NCBI GenBank assembly: GCA_949825045.1
Contig: OX463815.1
Coordinates: forward strand, 32,975,356-33,039,355
DNA: 64,000 bases
Source of the DNA: Argyresthia goedartella
Lineage: Eukaryota; Arthropoda; Insecta; Lepidoptera; Argyresthiidae
Direction of reading: 5' to 3'
Below are positions 11,690 through 23,112 of this stretch, piece after piece. The translations under genes and the position numbers were made by a program. A model generated the notes under the pieces. It made no database searches and had not been told where the DNA came from. It saw only the letters and a list, made by a program, of their open reading frames with translations. Positions within the stretch are counted from its first letter, which is position 1; the number at the start of each line of letters is the position of its first letter.

Positions 11690-12690
11690 GATATGGGTAA
11701 CTTAGACGCACATATTCCTAAATTAACCTCTTCAGAGAGAAGAGTGGAATCTTTTGTTCTGCTGGAGACCGACCGACAGTCTTAGTTCTACCCATTTTGA
11801 GTAAAATATTTGAGAATATTATATTGGGTCAGTTGCTGGCACACTTCAATGCGCCTCTCTCGTGAGTACTAGATTGGTTTACTCCGAATACATTGCTGCT
11901 GAAATCAAAAAAGACAAAGAGCATCAATCGTCATCAGCATCATCAATTTACCTAATGTAAGGCAAGTTGAGAGTAACATTGTATTGGGGAAAGACAAACT
12001 AAAACCAGTAGATGAAACTGTATTTCTCGGCATCACTATTGATACCAAATTACAGTGGGGTCCCCATATTGTAAAAGTAGCGCATAGACTTAGCTCCGCA
12101 GCATATGCAGTTAAAAGAATCAGGGAATTGACTGACGTCGCAACTGCTAGGCTTGCATATTTTAGTTATTTCCATAGCATTATGTCCTACGGCATACTAC
12201 AATGAGGACGGGCTGCTGACATTGGGACCATCTTCATTTTGCAGAAGGGAGCGATCCAATTATATCTATGAAAACGTAATGTATGTGAGGAAAAATATCA
12301 GTAGCTTTAAAGCCATTGATAGCCGCCACAATGTGCTAACTAGAAATAAACATAAGCTTTCATTTCCAATGTTCAGACTCACAAAAGTTAGTAGTTCTTT
12401 TATGGGACACTGTATACGCTTCTACAATAAAATTCCACAAGAAATACAGAACTTAACTGAAGCTCGATTAAAAAAAATGTATAAAGCACACTTAGTGTAC
12501 AAAGGCGTACAACAAAAGTTTTTTTTACTTTTTAGAAGACACCGACATCTGGCATTAAACCAGTACATTGCACTCTTATAACGTACAATTAGGCACCTGC
12601 CGAATGTTTTATTATGCTTGCTTGATTATGTTATGACGTTTATTAAGTCTTAATTTATGTGCTATTATGAATAAAAATCTTTGAACTTGA
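11690..12690 (+). pseudogene. LINE-B copy with palm domain deleted
   Basis: Fragments in order are an ILSKIFENIILGQLLAHF block, then directly WFTPNTLLL-like and LPNVRQVESN, then ETVFLGITIDTKLQWGPHI, HRLSSAAYAVKRIREL and YFSYFHSIMSYGIL. The C-terminus is NYIYENVMYVRKNISSF and GHCIRFYNKIPQEIQ. Compared with the fuller copy at 52690-55620, RT motifs A, B and C are missing, so an internal deletion removed the catalytic core. Frameshifts and stops follow. The end is marked by aataaaaatctttgaacttg near 12670. Confidence 0.75.
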
Positions 12691-14289
12691 ACTTGAACCA
12701 ATATTGTCCCAAAGGTCACATGTCCGCGTCAAGTTATTTAATGTCAAAAGTGTCAAAAATCGGTGTTTCATAATTATCTCGCTTCCTATGGTATCAATGT
12801 TGATAAACAGACCCGAAATATCTCTTGGAAATCGACTATCCTCAGTTCAATCGTGAAGCGACGTTTTCACGACACATTAATGACTAGGTCAAGTGGACTC
12901 TGTCGTCCTGTCGTGACTTTAATTGGAAGCGGCAAGCGCCAATCATACGCGAAGTCGTCGATCCATTTCGTGCTATTGCACCTGTATTTTGCGACAGGTA
13001 AAACAGACAAAGGACTGTCGATGTTAGGCTAGCAAAGTCAAAGTGAAAAATTCTTTATTACTAGATATTTACTCAAAAATGCTCTTGATGTGTTCATTAT
13101 TTTTACAACCTTGATCAATGGATCAAGGTCGACAAAGCCGGCAAAGTTGTATGGAAATTCATTGCTGGTGCGTTTGAGCCACCTGTGAAAATCCAGTAGA
13201 GTTTTGTTTAAAATTTCACAATTTGGCTGTGTAAGTAAAAAAAAACCGAAGCGCGGGAAAGAAACAATACTGCAGCGTGGTGCGATTTTTTGCAATTTGC
13301 TATATTGTGATCCATCAATTTTCGTGTTAATGAAATTTAAATTTATCGCATTGTTTGAGAAAACGACTATACAAGCCTTGATGCAAATGACGGCACTGCT
13401 GGCCATGCTAAGATGGCCTCCAGTTTAGCTTATCTACGCTTTTGGCCTATATGCTTGGTCATCATTGTAGCCTTTGCTTTGCTTCGCTATGCTGCGCTCC
13501 CGGCCACCCACAGTACCGCCAGCAACGCAGTAATTATAGACCGCGGCAGTAATTTACTATTTCATAATACTAAGTAAACGTAATTTTTTGCCTTTTCCCG
13601 TTTCCGTTGAAACCAAAATGCACCTAAAGAGACAGTAAATTAAGTTTATTGATGATTGTCATCATCAATGCTCGAGGATAGCAAAATAAATAAAATCGAT
13701 TCCTAATTACCGCGAACGACGATATTATCCCAGCTTTACCCTCGGGGGGACGGACTGAGTTGCCTCGGCCTCAAGGGGGTAATTCCCGACAATTACCCCC
13801 GGAGCCTCTCGTTCCATCTTTAATTAGCGAGCAATTAGCGCTAAATTACGTGATGTAATTGGACACGAGCAACTTTTAAGGGCACCTCAACTACATGGAG
13901 GCTGTCGATAAAATCACATAAATGAAATGAAATTGATTTGCAAGACTACAGTAGAGGTCTTAACATTTAAATATGTGCAGTTTTTTCTGCTTATGTACAT
14001 ACAATAATGTATTTAAAAACAAAAGGTTGTTATTTAATGCAGCTTCTTTAGAATTTCATCTTCAACGTTACTAAAATACCTAAAACATAAACTTAAAATA
14101 TTTAACACCTATCTAATAAACGTCCTGTGCAATTCGGATTAAAGACAGACAATATTAAGTAGAACTTAACCATTGTCAACTGAATTTATAGCTCAGCATT
14201 AATTTTTTAAGCGCCATATAAATACTTTTCATGCAACTTAATAGTTTTATTAATATAGTAATGATATTGAAATACAAGCTACGGTGGAT
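12691..14289. other. No gene firmly recognised
   Basis: The 122-codon minus frame at 13406-13038 has no known motif. A plus-strand block near 13032-13080 (gtgaaaaattctttatta) looks like the reverse of a LINE poly-A end, so a decayed minus-strand LINE tail is possible. The rest is AT-rich with no supported feature. Confidence 0.4.
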
Positions 14290-14582
14290 ACAGGGTGACA
14301 TTTAGTTAGCTGACCATATTTTGGGGATTAATAGTACCCATATTTATGAACAACTTTCCCCAAGAAACTTTCTTTATTCTTTATTGCATAGATAGTATAA
14401 AGTTACAGACAATTAAAAGTAATGTAATAAGCAAAGACGAGCTTATCTCTAAAAAGAGATTTCTTCCAGCAAACCTAGGCAGGACAGGGGAGTTAATTAT
14501 ACAGGAAAGTCCTAGTTCGCAATAACACTATACATACGGACGCAAATTACTTTCAAAATATATATAAACAATACCAAATATA

Positions 14583-14606
14583 ATATATATATATATATAT
14601 ATATAC
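14583..14606. repeat. (AT)n microsatellite
   Basis: About 12 uninterrupted AT repeats, inside the inverted-repeat element. Confidence 0.95.
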
Positions 14607-14691
14607 TTCCACTACATAAAATAAAATGTATAGCATGAACATACATAAACTATAATAAATCATACATATACCTACATAAATATGGTACCAT

Positions 14692-15036
14692 TTACGGAAG
14701 AGAAAGGAAATGCACTTTCAATCTTTTCTTAAAAGTGAAAATTGAGGGACATTCCCTAATAGCGCAGGGAAGTGCGTTCCACAGTCGGATTGCCCTTAAC
14801 CTAAACGAGTGTTCGTAAGCGGCAGTGTTATGCCGAGGAGTTGAAAGGAGAGACACCGTGTGGGATCTCGGATTGCTATCCCTGGGGAAAAGAAAGTCAA
14901 AACGTTGGCGTAGATATGTGGGGTATCGGGGATTTCGCAAAATATTGAACAGATAGGAGAGAATGTGCATGTCACGGCGAAGACGGATCGGAAGCCACTC
15001 CAGCTCCTTGCGATACTGGGAGACATGGTCATACAT
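14692..15036 (-). pseudogene. LINE reverse transcriptase C-terminal relic
   Basis: A minus-strand frame of 114 residues reads like the C-terminal end of CR1/jockey-type LINE proteins: EWLPIRLRRDMHILSYLFNIL, PRHNTAAYEHSFRLRAIRLWN, LPCAIRECPSIFTFKKRLK. The pattern is R-x-W-N-x-LP followed by FKKRLK. No catalytic motifs remain, so the copy is 5'-truncated. It lies between the inverted arms at 14295 and 15203. Confidence 0.7.
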
Positions 15037-15399
15037 GAAACATGATCGAAAACGAAAAAGTACCTGGGTCTCCCATCACTTACCACCATAAGTTTCTTTA
15101 GGAAAATTGTACACATTGATATTATTACCACCGTTTTGTTATTTTATCATTACTACCATTCCCCAAAATATGGGCAGCCAGTTAAATGTCACCTGTATAA
15201 CTAAGTATCGTGATAATTCTAAGGTATAACAACAAAAATTGTAATAAGTCTACACATTGCCAGCCTATAGTAAGTGTATCAACTGCATGTATAAGATAAT
15301 TTCAACGACTTCTAATTTCATGTAGTCACCTCGATTTTAAATTAAAACCTTATGTTTAACTTGCAATGTATGTTGTATATATGTATGCATGTAAGTATG

Positions 15400-15735
15400 T
15401 TGTAAGTTCGGGTCAAATCTTTCGGGTCAACTTTGACCAACTTCCCGCTTTCCGATTGAGCTGAAATTTTGCACGCGTATGTAAACAATACAATATTTTG
15501 TCAACATGGAGCTGATCTGATGATGGAGCCGGAAGGTGGCTATGGGAACTCTGTAATAAAAGCACGCAACACTATCGAGTTTGGGCGCGTTTGATTCCTC
15601 TTGACATCTACTTTGGTCTACATGAGCTGGTCTGATGATGGAGACAGAAGGTGGCCATGGGAACTATGTAACAAAACGACGCAACCTTTATCGAGTTTGA
15701 GCTTATTTGATTCGTCTTGACAAGTAGGTCTTAGA
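15400..15735 (+). repeat. Imperfect tandem repeat (about 117-bp period)
   Basis: The phrase ctgatgatggag, then gaaggtggc, then atgggaact appears near 15513 and again near 15630, each followed by a cgcaac and tatcgagttt block. The stretch starts gttcgggtcaaatctttcggg. It is non-coding and probably part of a larger interspersed repeat. Confidence 0.65.
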
Positions 15736-16559
15736 CTAGATTTTAAATTTTAAAGTGACGTCTTTCCCCAATCCCTCACAGCGTTGTGGTGGCACGGAAT
15801 ACCAATTTTCTTCATTATCACCCGATTTAATTTTGTGATATCTTAACAATTGCGCTTCATAGCGTCATTCTAAAGTACCCTTATTGAAGAACTAGACTGT
15901 CTAAATTAACGGGAAAACATCCCGTCAGCAATGGCGCTGTAAAATGAACAGGCTCAGAAACATTTAGATACTATATACACAGCGATAACTAAAAAAGAGA
16001 ATATGCAGCTTATGGGGAAGAAGAACTAATATGTAGTGTCTGGACACCTTGACTCACACCCTGACTATGTTACCTCCCCCAAATAATCGGTTCCCAAATC
16101 GGGTGGATTTTCGAGATTTTGAAAGTTAAATTAACTTAGGAGGGTTCCGGTATTACCGGGCACTAATTCGTTTCTGAGGCGGGCAAACAGGGTCTTGCGA
16201 TATTGCTCATAGCGGCTGCCCGAGCGCACCTGGAGCCGGTGCTGGGTGTCATAGCCTGTGAACCATCGGAAGGAAGGATCTGGACAGAAAGAATTTTGCT
16301 GACAATGTTTCCAAAAATATCATAACCGCTAACCACCCGGAACATTCCCAATCACCTACATCATCACTCTCACTATTTTCATCCCCACCATCATCACCGC
16401 ATCCCTTCTTAATGCCACCATCATCAACATCAACATCACCAAGTATAGCGTCAGTAAATATTGTACTGGAAGCAAATGCAGACCAACCAGCACCTACTGG
16501 ACAAGAAAAGCATGAGATCGAAATGGACTTTTGAAATGAATAAATCCATATGGCGTGCA
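15736..16559. other. No gene recognised
   Basis: The 141-codon minus frame at 16674-16249 overlaps a SINE and has no known motif. The rest is non-coding. I see nothing else to support. Confidence 0.45.
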
Positions 16560-16790
16560 TATCGACGACCTGAACGGCCAAGTCGGCAGTGACCCTGCCT
16601 ACGAAACCAAGGGTTCGAGTCCCGGTGGGGGCAGATATTTGTTTGATGAGAATGGATGTTTGTACCCTAGTCATGGTTGTTTATGTAAGTATAATATTTA
16701 TCTATATTAGATACAGGGAATCCCAGTTTGGGGCTAGATCAATGTGTGTAAATATAGTCCAAGGTATTATTAATATTATATCACATCGCA
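16560..16790 (+). mobile_element. tRNA-derived SINE S1, copy 1
   Basis: A B-box-like ggttcgagtcc (16611) lies in a tRNA-like context, followed by the body gatgagaatggatgttt, tagtcatggttgttta, tagatacagggaatcc and gggctagatcaatgtg. It ends in an AT-rich tail. A second copy at 33425-33690 has the same order. Such SINEs carry an internal Pol III promoter and rely on LINE enzymes. No coding function. Confidence 0.8.
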
Positions 16791-16794
16791 ACCT

Positions 16795-17165
16795 TATTAG
16801 ACACGGACACCAACTCTTCATAGCTTCAACACATATACGACGACTTCACATCAAAATGACATGAAAGCATCAAAACAGAAAATAGGGGACCAACGCAGAG
16901 CTATAATTAGAAATCAATACCTTCCAGATGACATTTTAAGAGACATTAAAAAAGAAGTTTAACAGCTTCTCCAAACAACCACCCATACAGCAGACACGCA
17001 CTCACAAATAATACAAACACCAACATCTATACTCCACCACGAGCAATCAGGCGATCCAGAATGAGATGGACAACGTGTTTAAATGAATCAATTATGAGAA
17101 TTTACTACAGAATCACTCAACAGGAGATAGACAAGTATGCATATAGGCAACAACTACATTCCCTA
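16795..17165 (+). pseudogene. Outer LINE-C, left part
   Basis: Frames here give KIGDQRRAIIRNQYLP, then RMRWTTCLNESIMRIYY and IDKYAYRQQLHSLF, a style seen between repeated DQRR-type segments in some LINE proteins. It stops where LINE-B sequence begins (about 17166) and similar sequence resumes at about 23786, so this element was split by later insertions. It contains stop codons and is dead. Confidence 0.5.
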
Positions 17166-17903
17166 TTCCATTTTGATTTCGTTGACCATGGGATATTGAT
17201 CAGGAAATTACATAACTATGGAATTAGGGATAACTCTTTAGATCTTCTCTCTTCTTATTTAAATGACAGGATACAGAGAGTTGACTTTAATGGAAACGAT
17301 CTCCAGGGTCTGTTGTTACTATGGGTTTACCGCAGAGTTCCATACTCGGGCCATTCCTGTTTTTGGTTTATATTAATGACCTGCCACATCTTGTCAGAGA
17401 TAATCAAGAGTTTGTACTGTTTGCAGATGACACTTCACTTTTGTTTAAAATAAAACGACGCAGTTTGAACTTTGACGATGTGAATAATGCAATCTCAAAG
17501 GTAGTCAATTGGTTTAGTGCCAATAATCTTTTACTGAACAATAACAAAATTAAATGTTCGGTTTATACTCCCCAATGTTAAACAAGTCTCGGCTAGTGTT
17601 AATGTTAAAGGTGAAAATTTTGAAACTGTAGATAGCACGGTATTCCTAGGAATTACCTTAGATAATAAGCTTCAATGGGGCCCACACATAGAAAAGCTAT
17701 CGAAAAAACTCAGTTCCGCAGTTTACGGACGTGGAAACAGCTAGACTTGTTTACTTCAGCTACTTTCATAGCATTATATCTTAAGGCATACTGCTGTGGG
17801 GAAACGCTGCAGACATTAACATAATATTTGTGCTGCAAAAGAGGGCTGTGCAATCTACAATGTGGGTCCCAGAGAGTCACTGAGTTGTAAATTTAAGGAA
17901 ATT
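17166..17903 (+). pseudogene. LINE-B reverse transcriptase, left part (split by LINE-A)
   Basis: Reverse transcriptase motifs appear in order: FDFVDHGILIRKL (motif A neighbourhood), LGPFLFLVYINDLP (motif B), and VLFADDTSLLF (motif C with intact FADD). Then come NAISKVVNWFSANNLLLNN and, in other frames, GITLDNKLQWGPH-like and FKEINIM. The frame breaks several times. It is 5'-truncated at motif A. At 17904 a younger LINE-A is inserted and the reading continues at 23252 in phase. Confidence 0.85.
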
Positions 17904-17917
17904 AACATTATGACAGT
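17904..17917 (+). repeat. Target-site duplication, 5' copy of LINE-A
   Basis: The 14-mer aacattatgacagt here is repeated at 23252-23265, directly after the poly-A tail of the inserted LINE. Removing the insert and one copy makes the host LINE-B frame continuous, which confirms the boundary. Confidence 0.95.
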
Positions 17918-18126
17918 CAGAGAACTGTCAATGTCATGTTGTGTAAACAAGCTCTGAACTAGAAAATAATTATACAATCATCTATTTTGCTGAGTTTGCG
18001 TTTGCTTATCTTTTCACGAGTGTGATATCTACCCTCTTAGTGTCCAATGATGGAATCGTACTTTTTGTTATTACATTAAGTGGCAATATTGCAATCTTGT
18101 GAAGCGTTTCTGACTACAGGAACAGA

Positions 18127-19281
18127 ATGAACTCCCAAACGTTAACCAATAACCCTAGTTATGCTACTGTGACTCAAAACACAATGTTCCCTAAAAAAGA
18201 CCAGGCAATTATTATTGACGCATTAGAAAATGTGCAAATCAAAGATTATGCCCAAGCTTTAGGAAGAATAATCGAACCATCCCAAATTCGCTTTTTGTCC
18301 AGAATATCAAACAATAGAATTTGTATCTACGTTTCCTCGAAGTTAATCGCCGATGACATAATTGACAACAAAAAATATGTCATAATACTAAACCAAAAAC
18401 TACCCATTCGACCGTTGATCAGTGGAAACAAACGCATAATTATATCTAATGTGTGCCCCATTATACCGCACACCGAAATAGAAAAGAAACTCCACGATAT
18501 GCATATTACGCCGATGTCACCTATCTCTTTTTTACGTGCTGGTGTCAATGAAACGGGCTACAACCATATTCTCAGCTTCGTTGGACAAGTTTACGTGACT
18601 CCTGAGGATTTCACCCGAATTCCAGAAAAAATCTCTATCGACTTTGAAAAAACGAATTACTGGATCTACTTTTCATCGGATACTATGACTTGTTTTGTGT
18701 GAAAAAAAGACGGTCACGTAGCTTCTAAATGCCCAAACAACTACGTCGAGACGAATGCTTTCAACGACCAAACACCACAGGATGCTACGGCTACGGAGAC
18801 ACAAAATTTCAAACGCCCACATCCACCCACTGAATCTACGACTACTTCCGACTTTATGGAGTCCGAAACAGCCAAATACAACACGCCCAGCAACGTGGAC
18901 ATCGACGAAGACTTTGAGAGCTCCTCCCAGTCTAGCTCAGACGAAGTTTACAAATCTAAGAGTGGAAAGAAACTTAAAAGAACACCTCACAGTGATCTGG
19001 ATTCAATCGATTGGGACCACTTGGAAAGCTATGTAACCAACTCTCGTAAAACTTACCCATTGTCTACAAAAGAAGTTAAAGAATACCTCAAACATACTTA
19101 TGGAGTTAAAAACATATCAGACATCACTTACAGTTATACAAAAGAAATTGATGCTTTGATTGAAATGTTCGCTGACTTGATACCTAACATTCCATGTCGC
19201 AGTGTTAAGAACAGACTCTCACGTCTCGTAAGTAAACTCAAAGTGCTATCTCGCAAAGAAAACCACCAACCAAATAAGTAA
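18127..19281 (+). pseudogene. LINE-A ORF1 (RNA-binding, CCHC), one TGA
   Basis: The 384-codon frame is interrupted once, by TGA at codon 192 (18700-18702). The stop sits where the second Cys of a zinc knuckle should be: T-C-F-V-stop-KKDGHVASKC. The flanking segments are in the same frame, so this is a single nonsense change of TGT or TGC. Upstream is a Gag-like domain (KDQAIIIDALENVQI, ISNVCPIIPHTEIEKKL). Downstream is an acidic Ser-rich linker, basic KSGKKLKR and a helical tail (RSVKNRLSRLVSKLKVL). ORF1 proteins bind element RNA. The start ATG at 18127 fits the family layout. Confidence 0.9.
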
Positions 19282-19334
19282 GTTAGTTTTAGGTAAGTAG
19301 ACAAGCCCCCCCTCCCCCCCCCTTTTTCCTTTTT

Positions 19335-19365
<31 letters not shown>

Positions 19366-19389
19366 CATTTTATTTTTTTTATTGCATTC

Positions 19390-20089
19390 ATGAGAAATTT
19401 CAAGTTTAACATTATTCAATGGAACTGTCAAAGCCTAATACCTAAATTAAGCGAGTTGGACTCATATTTACATAATGAAAAAGTTCATATATGTCTTCTG
19501 CCTGAAACTTGGCTAGAATGCAAAAATCTTATTAATTTATCAGGTTATTCTGTCTTCAGAAAAGATCGAGCAGATGGATACGGAGGTTTAGCTATCCTGG
19601 TTCACCAATCTATAAACTGTACACTCAAAACCCTTCCAAGAAATAATAATAATAATATTGACATGCTATGTCTTGAAGTCCTTAATAGCTTTAAACTCCA
19701 ACACATCATAGGTGTCTACTCTCCCTCAAACATAGCAGTAAGCGTTAGAGACTACCAAGAACTTTTCAGCCACTTTTCTGAGAAAACTCTAATCGTCGGA
19801 GACTTCAACGCTCATCACACGGCTTGGTCATATACAACTGACACACGGGGTAGACTCTTATCAGATACTATCTTAGAACATAATTACGTCTTTCTTAACA
19901 ATGGAGATTTTACCCGCTGTGCACAGCTCAATGGTGATATAATATGTACATCACCTGATATCTCCTTTTGTAGTGATGATCTTGCATTCGATTTTGACTG
20001 GAACGTTACTAACGAATCTTTTGGCAGCGACCATCTTATTATTTCTATTAAAACGTTAGATAACACACAAAACGAAAAGAAACATCAAA
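19390..20089 (+). pseudogene. LINE-A ORF2 endonuclease domain
   Basis: AP-like endonuclease, which nicks target DNA to prime reverse transcription. Motifs run from the N-terminus: IIQWNCQSL, LPETWL (catalytic Glu), GYGGLAILV, IIGVYSPS, VGDFNAHHTAWS and GSDHLIISI (the SDH motif). The frame opens at ATG 19390, about 108 bp after ORF1. A one-base gain in an A5 run near 20086-20090 shifts the frame, so the native reading moves to frame 2 with KANWAEYTQHIKSACGE. Confidence 0.93.
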
Positions 20090-20640
20090 AAGGCCAACTG
20101 GGCAGAGTATACACAACACATTAAGTCTGCTTGTGGAGAACTTCACCTTGAAGACAATGTACAGAGTAGCTACGATAAACTCATAGAAATAATTGAAGAA
20201 AGTGCTAACAAATATATTCCTTGTACTAAATTAAGTCATAACCCTAACAAATTCAAGCCTAAACCTTGGTGGAATCCTGATATGTCGAAGGCAGTAGCAG
20301 AGAGAAGATTATCTCTTAAAAAATTCAGGAAATCACGCATGGTTGAAAATTACTTAAGGTACAGAGAAAAAGTTGTTTATGCTCGAAAAGTAATAAAACT
20401 TGCTAAAAGAAATTCCTGGCAACAGTTTTGTGATAGCATAGACTGCAATATGCCTAGTCGTGAGATCTGGAGAAAACTCAGATGGCTTAAGGGTTACCGA
20501 AGTCCTAAAGAATACTTACCGGAAAGCGCCGCACTCTCCTTTGTAACAGAACTCACTCCTGATAGCGTGTACTTCCAACCCCTAGAGTTTAATACTAATG
20601 ATTCCAGTCCGCCATCTCTTTCACACTTTCAGAACTTAAC
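20090..20640 (+). pseudogene. LINE-A ORF2 linker between endonuclease and RT
   Basis: In the shifted frame: ANWAEYTQHI, ANKYIPCTKL, KPWWNPDMSKAVAERR, FRKSRMVENYLRYRE and NSWQQFCDSID. This is the usual Trp-rich segment between endonuclease and RT in jockey/I ORF2. A second shift near 20610-20630 returns the frame to that of the endonuclease before ILKRADTSAGLDNI. Confidence 0.88.
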
Positions 20641-21990
20641 TTGATTCTTAAAAGAGCAGACACATCAGCTGGTTTAGATAACATTACTTACTCTATGATT
20701 AACCATTTACCCGATAATGCGAAAGAATATATGTTACACATATTCAACTCCATCTATAAAAAAGGTGAGATACCAGGACAATGGCGTAGGATCAAACTGA
20801 TTGCCATTCCAAAAAGAAATTCAGATACTTCTAAGTATCGTCCCATCTCACTTATTAATTGTATTTGTAAGACCTTTAACTTAATGATAACTCGTCGCCT
20901 TGAGTACCATTTCGAAAGCAACAAATTATTTAATGATAGCACTTTGGGTTTCCGTCGTGGACTTTCATGCCAGGACAATCTTAGTAGATTTATCGTAGAC
21001 ACCGAAACTACTTTTATCAACAAAAAATACCTTTTATGCGCTTACGCAGACATAAGTAACGCTTATAACAATGTGGCAATTGAACCTCTTATTACCTCTT
21101 TACTTGATTTTGATGTGGATCCGTTTCTATGTAGATATATAAGAGAATTTTTAAAAGAAAGATATTTGATATACAGGCTTCGGGATGGGAGGGAAATAAT
21201 AAGAATAAGTAGACAGGGTATAGCTCAGGGTGACCCAATGTCACCTATATTATTTAATATAGTCACAACAAATGTATGCAACACACTCATGAAGTCAGTT
21301 AAGGTCTCTCAATATGCCGATGACTTCGCTTTGTATTGTGTTAACCAAAATATTGATTTTTGTGTTAGCACTATCCAATCAAGTCTTAACAGTTTTATAA
21401 CTATGTTAGAAGAAATTGGTTTAGAAATATCGCTCTCAAAGACTAAACTTTGCCTTTTTACTAGAAAATACAAAGTTCCTCATATAAATATAAGAATAAA
21501 AAACATTGAAATTGAGGTGATACATTGTACAAAGTTTTTAGGCGTTTGGGTGGATAGCCGCTTGAATTGGACTCGCCATGTTTTAGAAACTGCCGAAAAA
21601 TGTATTGCGTTCAGTAATATCCTTAGCTCATTAAGCAGTTCAAAGTGGGGTGTTCATCCGATCCTCCTAAGAAGACTGTATTTAACACTGGTACAATCTA
21701 GACTCGATTACGGATGCATTATTTATGGCAACGCCAACTCTAGACTTTTGCAAAGGTTAGACGTCATCCAAAACCGATGTCTTCGCCTTTGTGGAAGTTT
21801 CATTCGAGACACCCCAATTTTTGCCATGGAAAGCGAACTTTGTATCTTACCCTTAAATTTGAGAAGAATCTATTTAAGTAACAAATACTTTCTGAAACTC
21901 TCTTCCAGAGCATCCGACCCCTTGAGAAAACAGTTAGAAGTTTTTGACAACACATTAAATACAGGCGCTAGCTATTGGCGTAAAAACTAA
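20641..21990 (+). pseudogene. LINE-A ORF2 reverse transcriptase domain
   Basis: All RT blocks are present: LKRADTSAGLDNI, PGQWRRIKLIAIPK, YRPISLINCICK, LGFRRGLSCQDNL, CAYADISNAYN (motif A Asp), RQGIAQGDPMSPILFN (motif B), SQYADDFALYC (motif C, YADD) and KFLGVWVDSRLNW (thumb). Later come LYLTLVQSRLDYGC and RLDVIQNRCLRLCGSF. The domain length is normal. It ends at a TAA (21988) after SYWRKN, and the same frame continues, so this stop is a point mutation. Confidence 0.95.
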
Positions 21991-21999
21991 CTTCCTCTT

Positions 22000-23112
22000 T
22001 TGCTTGAAAGTTTCAGAAAGTACTCCAACCTAATTGTGTCAAAATCTGAGATTTTACCCCAATTCTTACTTTCTCACGACATTAAGACTCTCCCTTGGGA
22101 CAAAATCATATTGCATAGAGTGGACACTATTATTAAACCTAAAGCTCAACTACCCACTCATGACCTTAAACAACTTAGCGAAGATAAGATAAACATGCAG
22201 TACTCAGACCATTCTAAAATATATACTGACGGATCCAAAACTAGACACGGCTCTAGTTGCGCATTTTATGATGAAGCTGAGAATTTTGGGGTGAAGTTTC
22301 TAATTGAAGATCCATGTATACCGATAATGGGGGTTGAACTAACAGCAATTAAAGAAACAGTACACTACATTGAGTCGACCACAAGTAATAAAATTGTAAT
22401 TTTCACAGATTCTAAGAGCAGTCTACAACATTTAGTGGGATGTGCTAAGGGCAGTATCGTCGGTAGACACGAAACTTACCTCATTATTAAATGTATCCAT
22501 AGAATGATACGTAACGGGGTTGAAGTTCGTTTACAATGGATTCCTTCACACGTGGGCATCAAGGATAACGAGATAGCAGACTCACTTGCATCCGAGGCTC
22601 TTCGGAACGGCATACCTCTCGACACGGTACCGCACTACACTGATCATCTTCCAAAATTGAAAATCGACAACTACTTTAGATTTAAATCCTATTTCAATGA
22701 CTGCTCTCAAAACAGAGGCATCTGGTACAGAACCGTTGTAGACGTACCACCTCGCGTACCTTGGTTTGCCTCACGAAGCTTCAACAGAAGAGAACTAGTT
22801 CTTTGCTTCCGAACCCGAACTTACCACATCCCACTTAACAAATTTAGTTTCATTATGAATAAAAGAGACGACCCTAATTGTACCCGATGTGAGAGGGAGG
22901 AAGACCTCCTTCACTTAGTTCTCGAGTGTAAAATAAATGAACAACCAAGGCTGGACCTCCTCGAAGAAACTCGGTGCTCTGAGGGGGATCTTCTCTTCCT
23001 TTTCCATCGAATTCTAAGCTCAGAGTTCACTGTCGAGTATAGTAACAGATTCTTAAGTTTCTTGATAACCTCTTTGAATCTCAGATGGGAACACTACAAA
23101 ATACTTATGTAA
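22000..23112 (+). pseudogene. LINE-A ORF2 RNase H and C-terminal zinc motif
   Basis: The RNase H domain has its full active-site set: KIYTDGSKT (Asp), GVELTAIKETV (Glu), IFTDSKSSLQH (Asp) and IPSHVGIKDNEIADSLA (His, Asp). It would degrade RNA in the RNA:DNA hybrid. A C-terminal CxxC...H...C motif follows (NCTRCEREEDLLHLVLEC). It is in frame with the RT across one TAA. ORF2 ends at the natural TAA at 23110. Confidence 0.95.

Larger units (their letters stand above)
14290..15203. mobile_element. Inverted-repeat element enclosing a LINE fragment
   Basis: Arms at about 14295-14345 (gggtgacatttag and catattttgggga) and 15155-15203 (tccccaaaatatg and aaatgtcacctgt) are inverted copies of each other, with weaker similarity extending inward (aagaaac blocks). 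Between them sits an AT microsatellite and a minus-strand LINE RT relic. This looks like a foldback or TIR element that received a LINE insertion. Arm ends are approximate. Confidence 0.6.

Noticed and set aside
13038..13406. 122-codon minus-strand ORF
   Set aside because: No motif, no splice context, and it is overlapped by a sense frame of similar quality. Likely chance, or a LINE tail.
16600..16640. tRNA gene (B box ggttcgagtcc)
   Set aside because: No cloverleaf or anticodon arm. The same sequence with the same body occurs at 33474, so it is a SINE head.
18700..18702. Selenocysteine or programmed readthrough in ORF1
   Set aside because: No SECIS-like structure looked for or seen, and Lepidoptera are thought to lack the machinery (Bombyx). 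A nonsense mutation in a decaying element is simpler.
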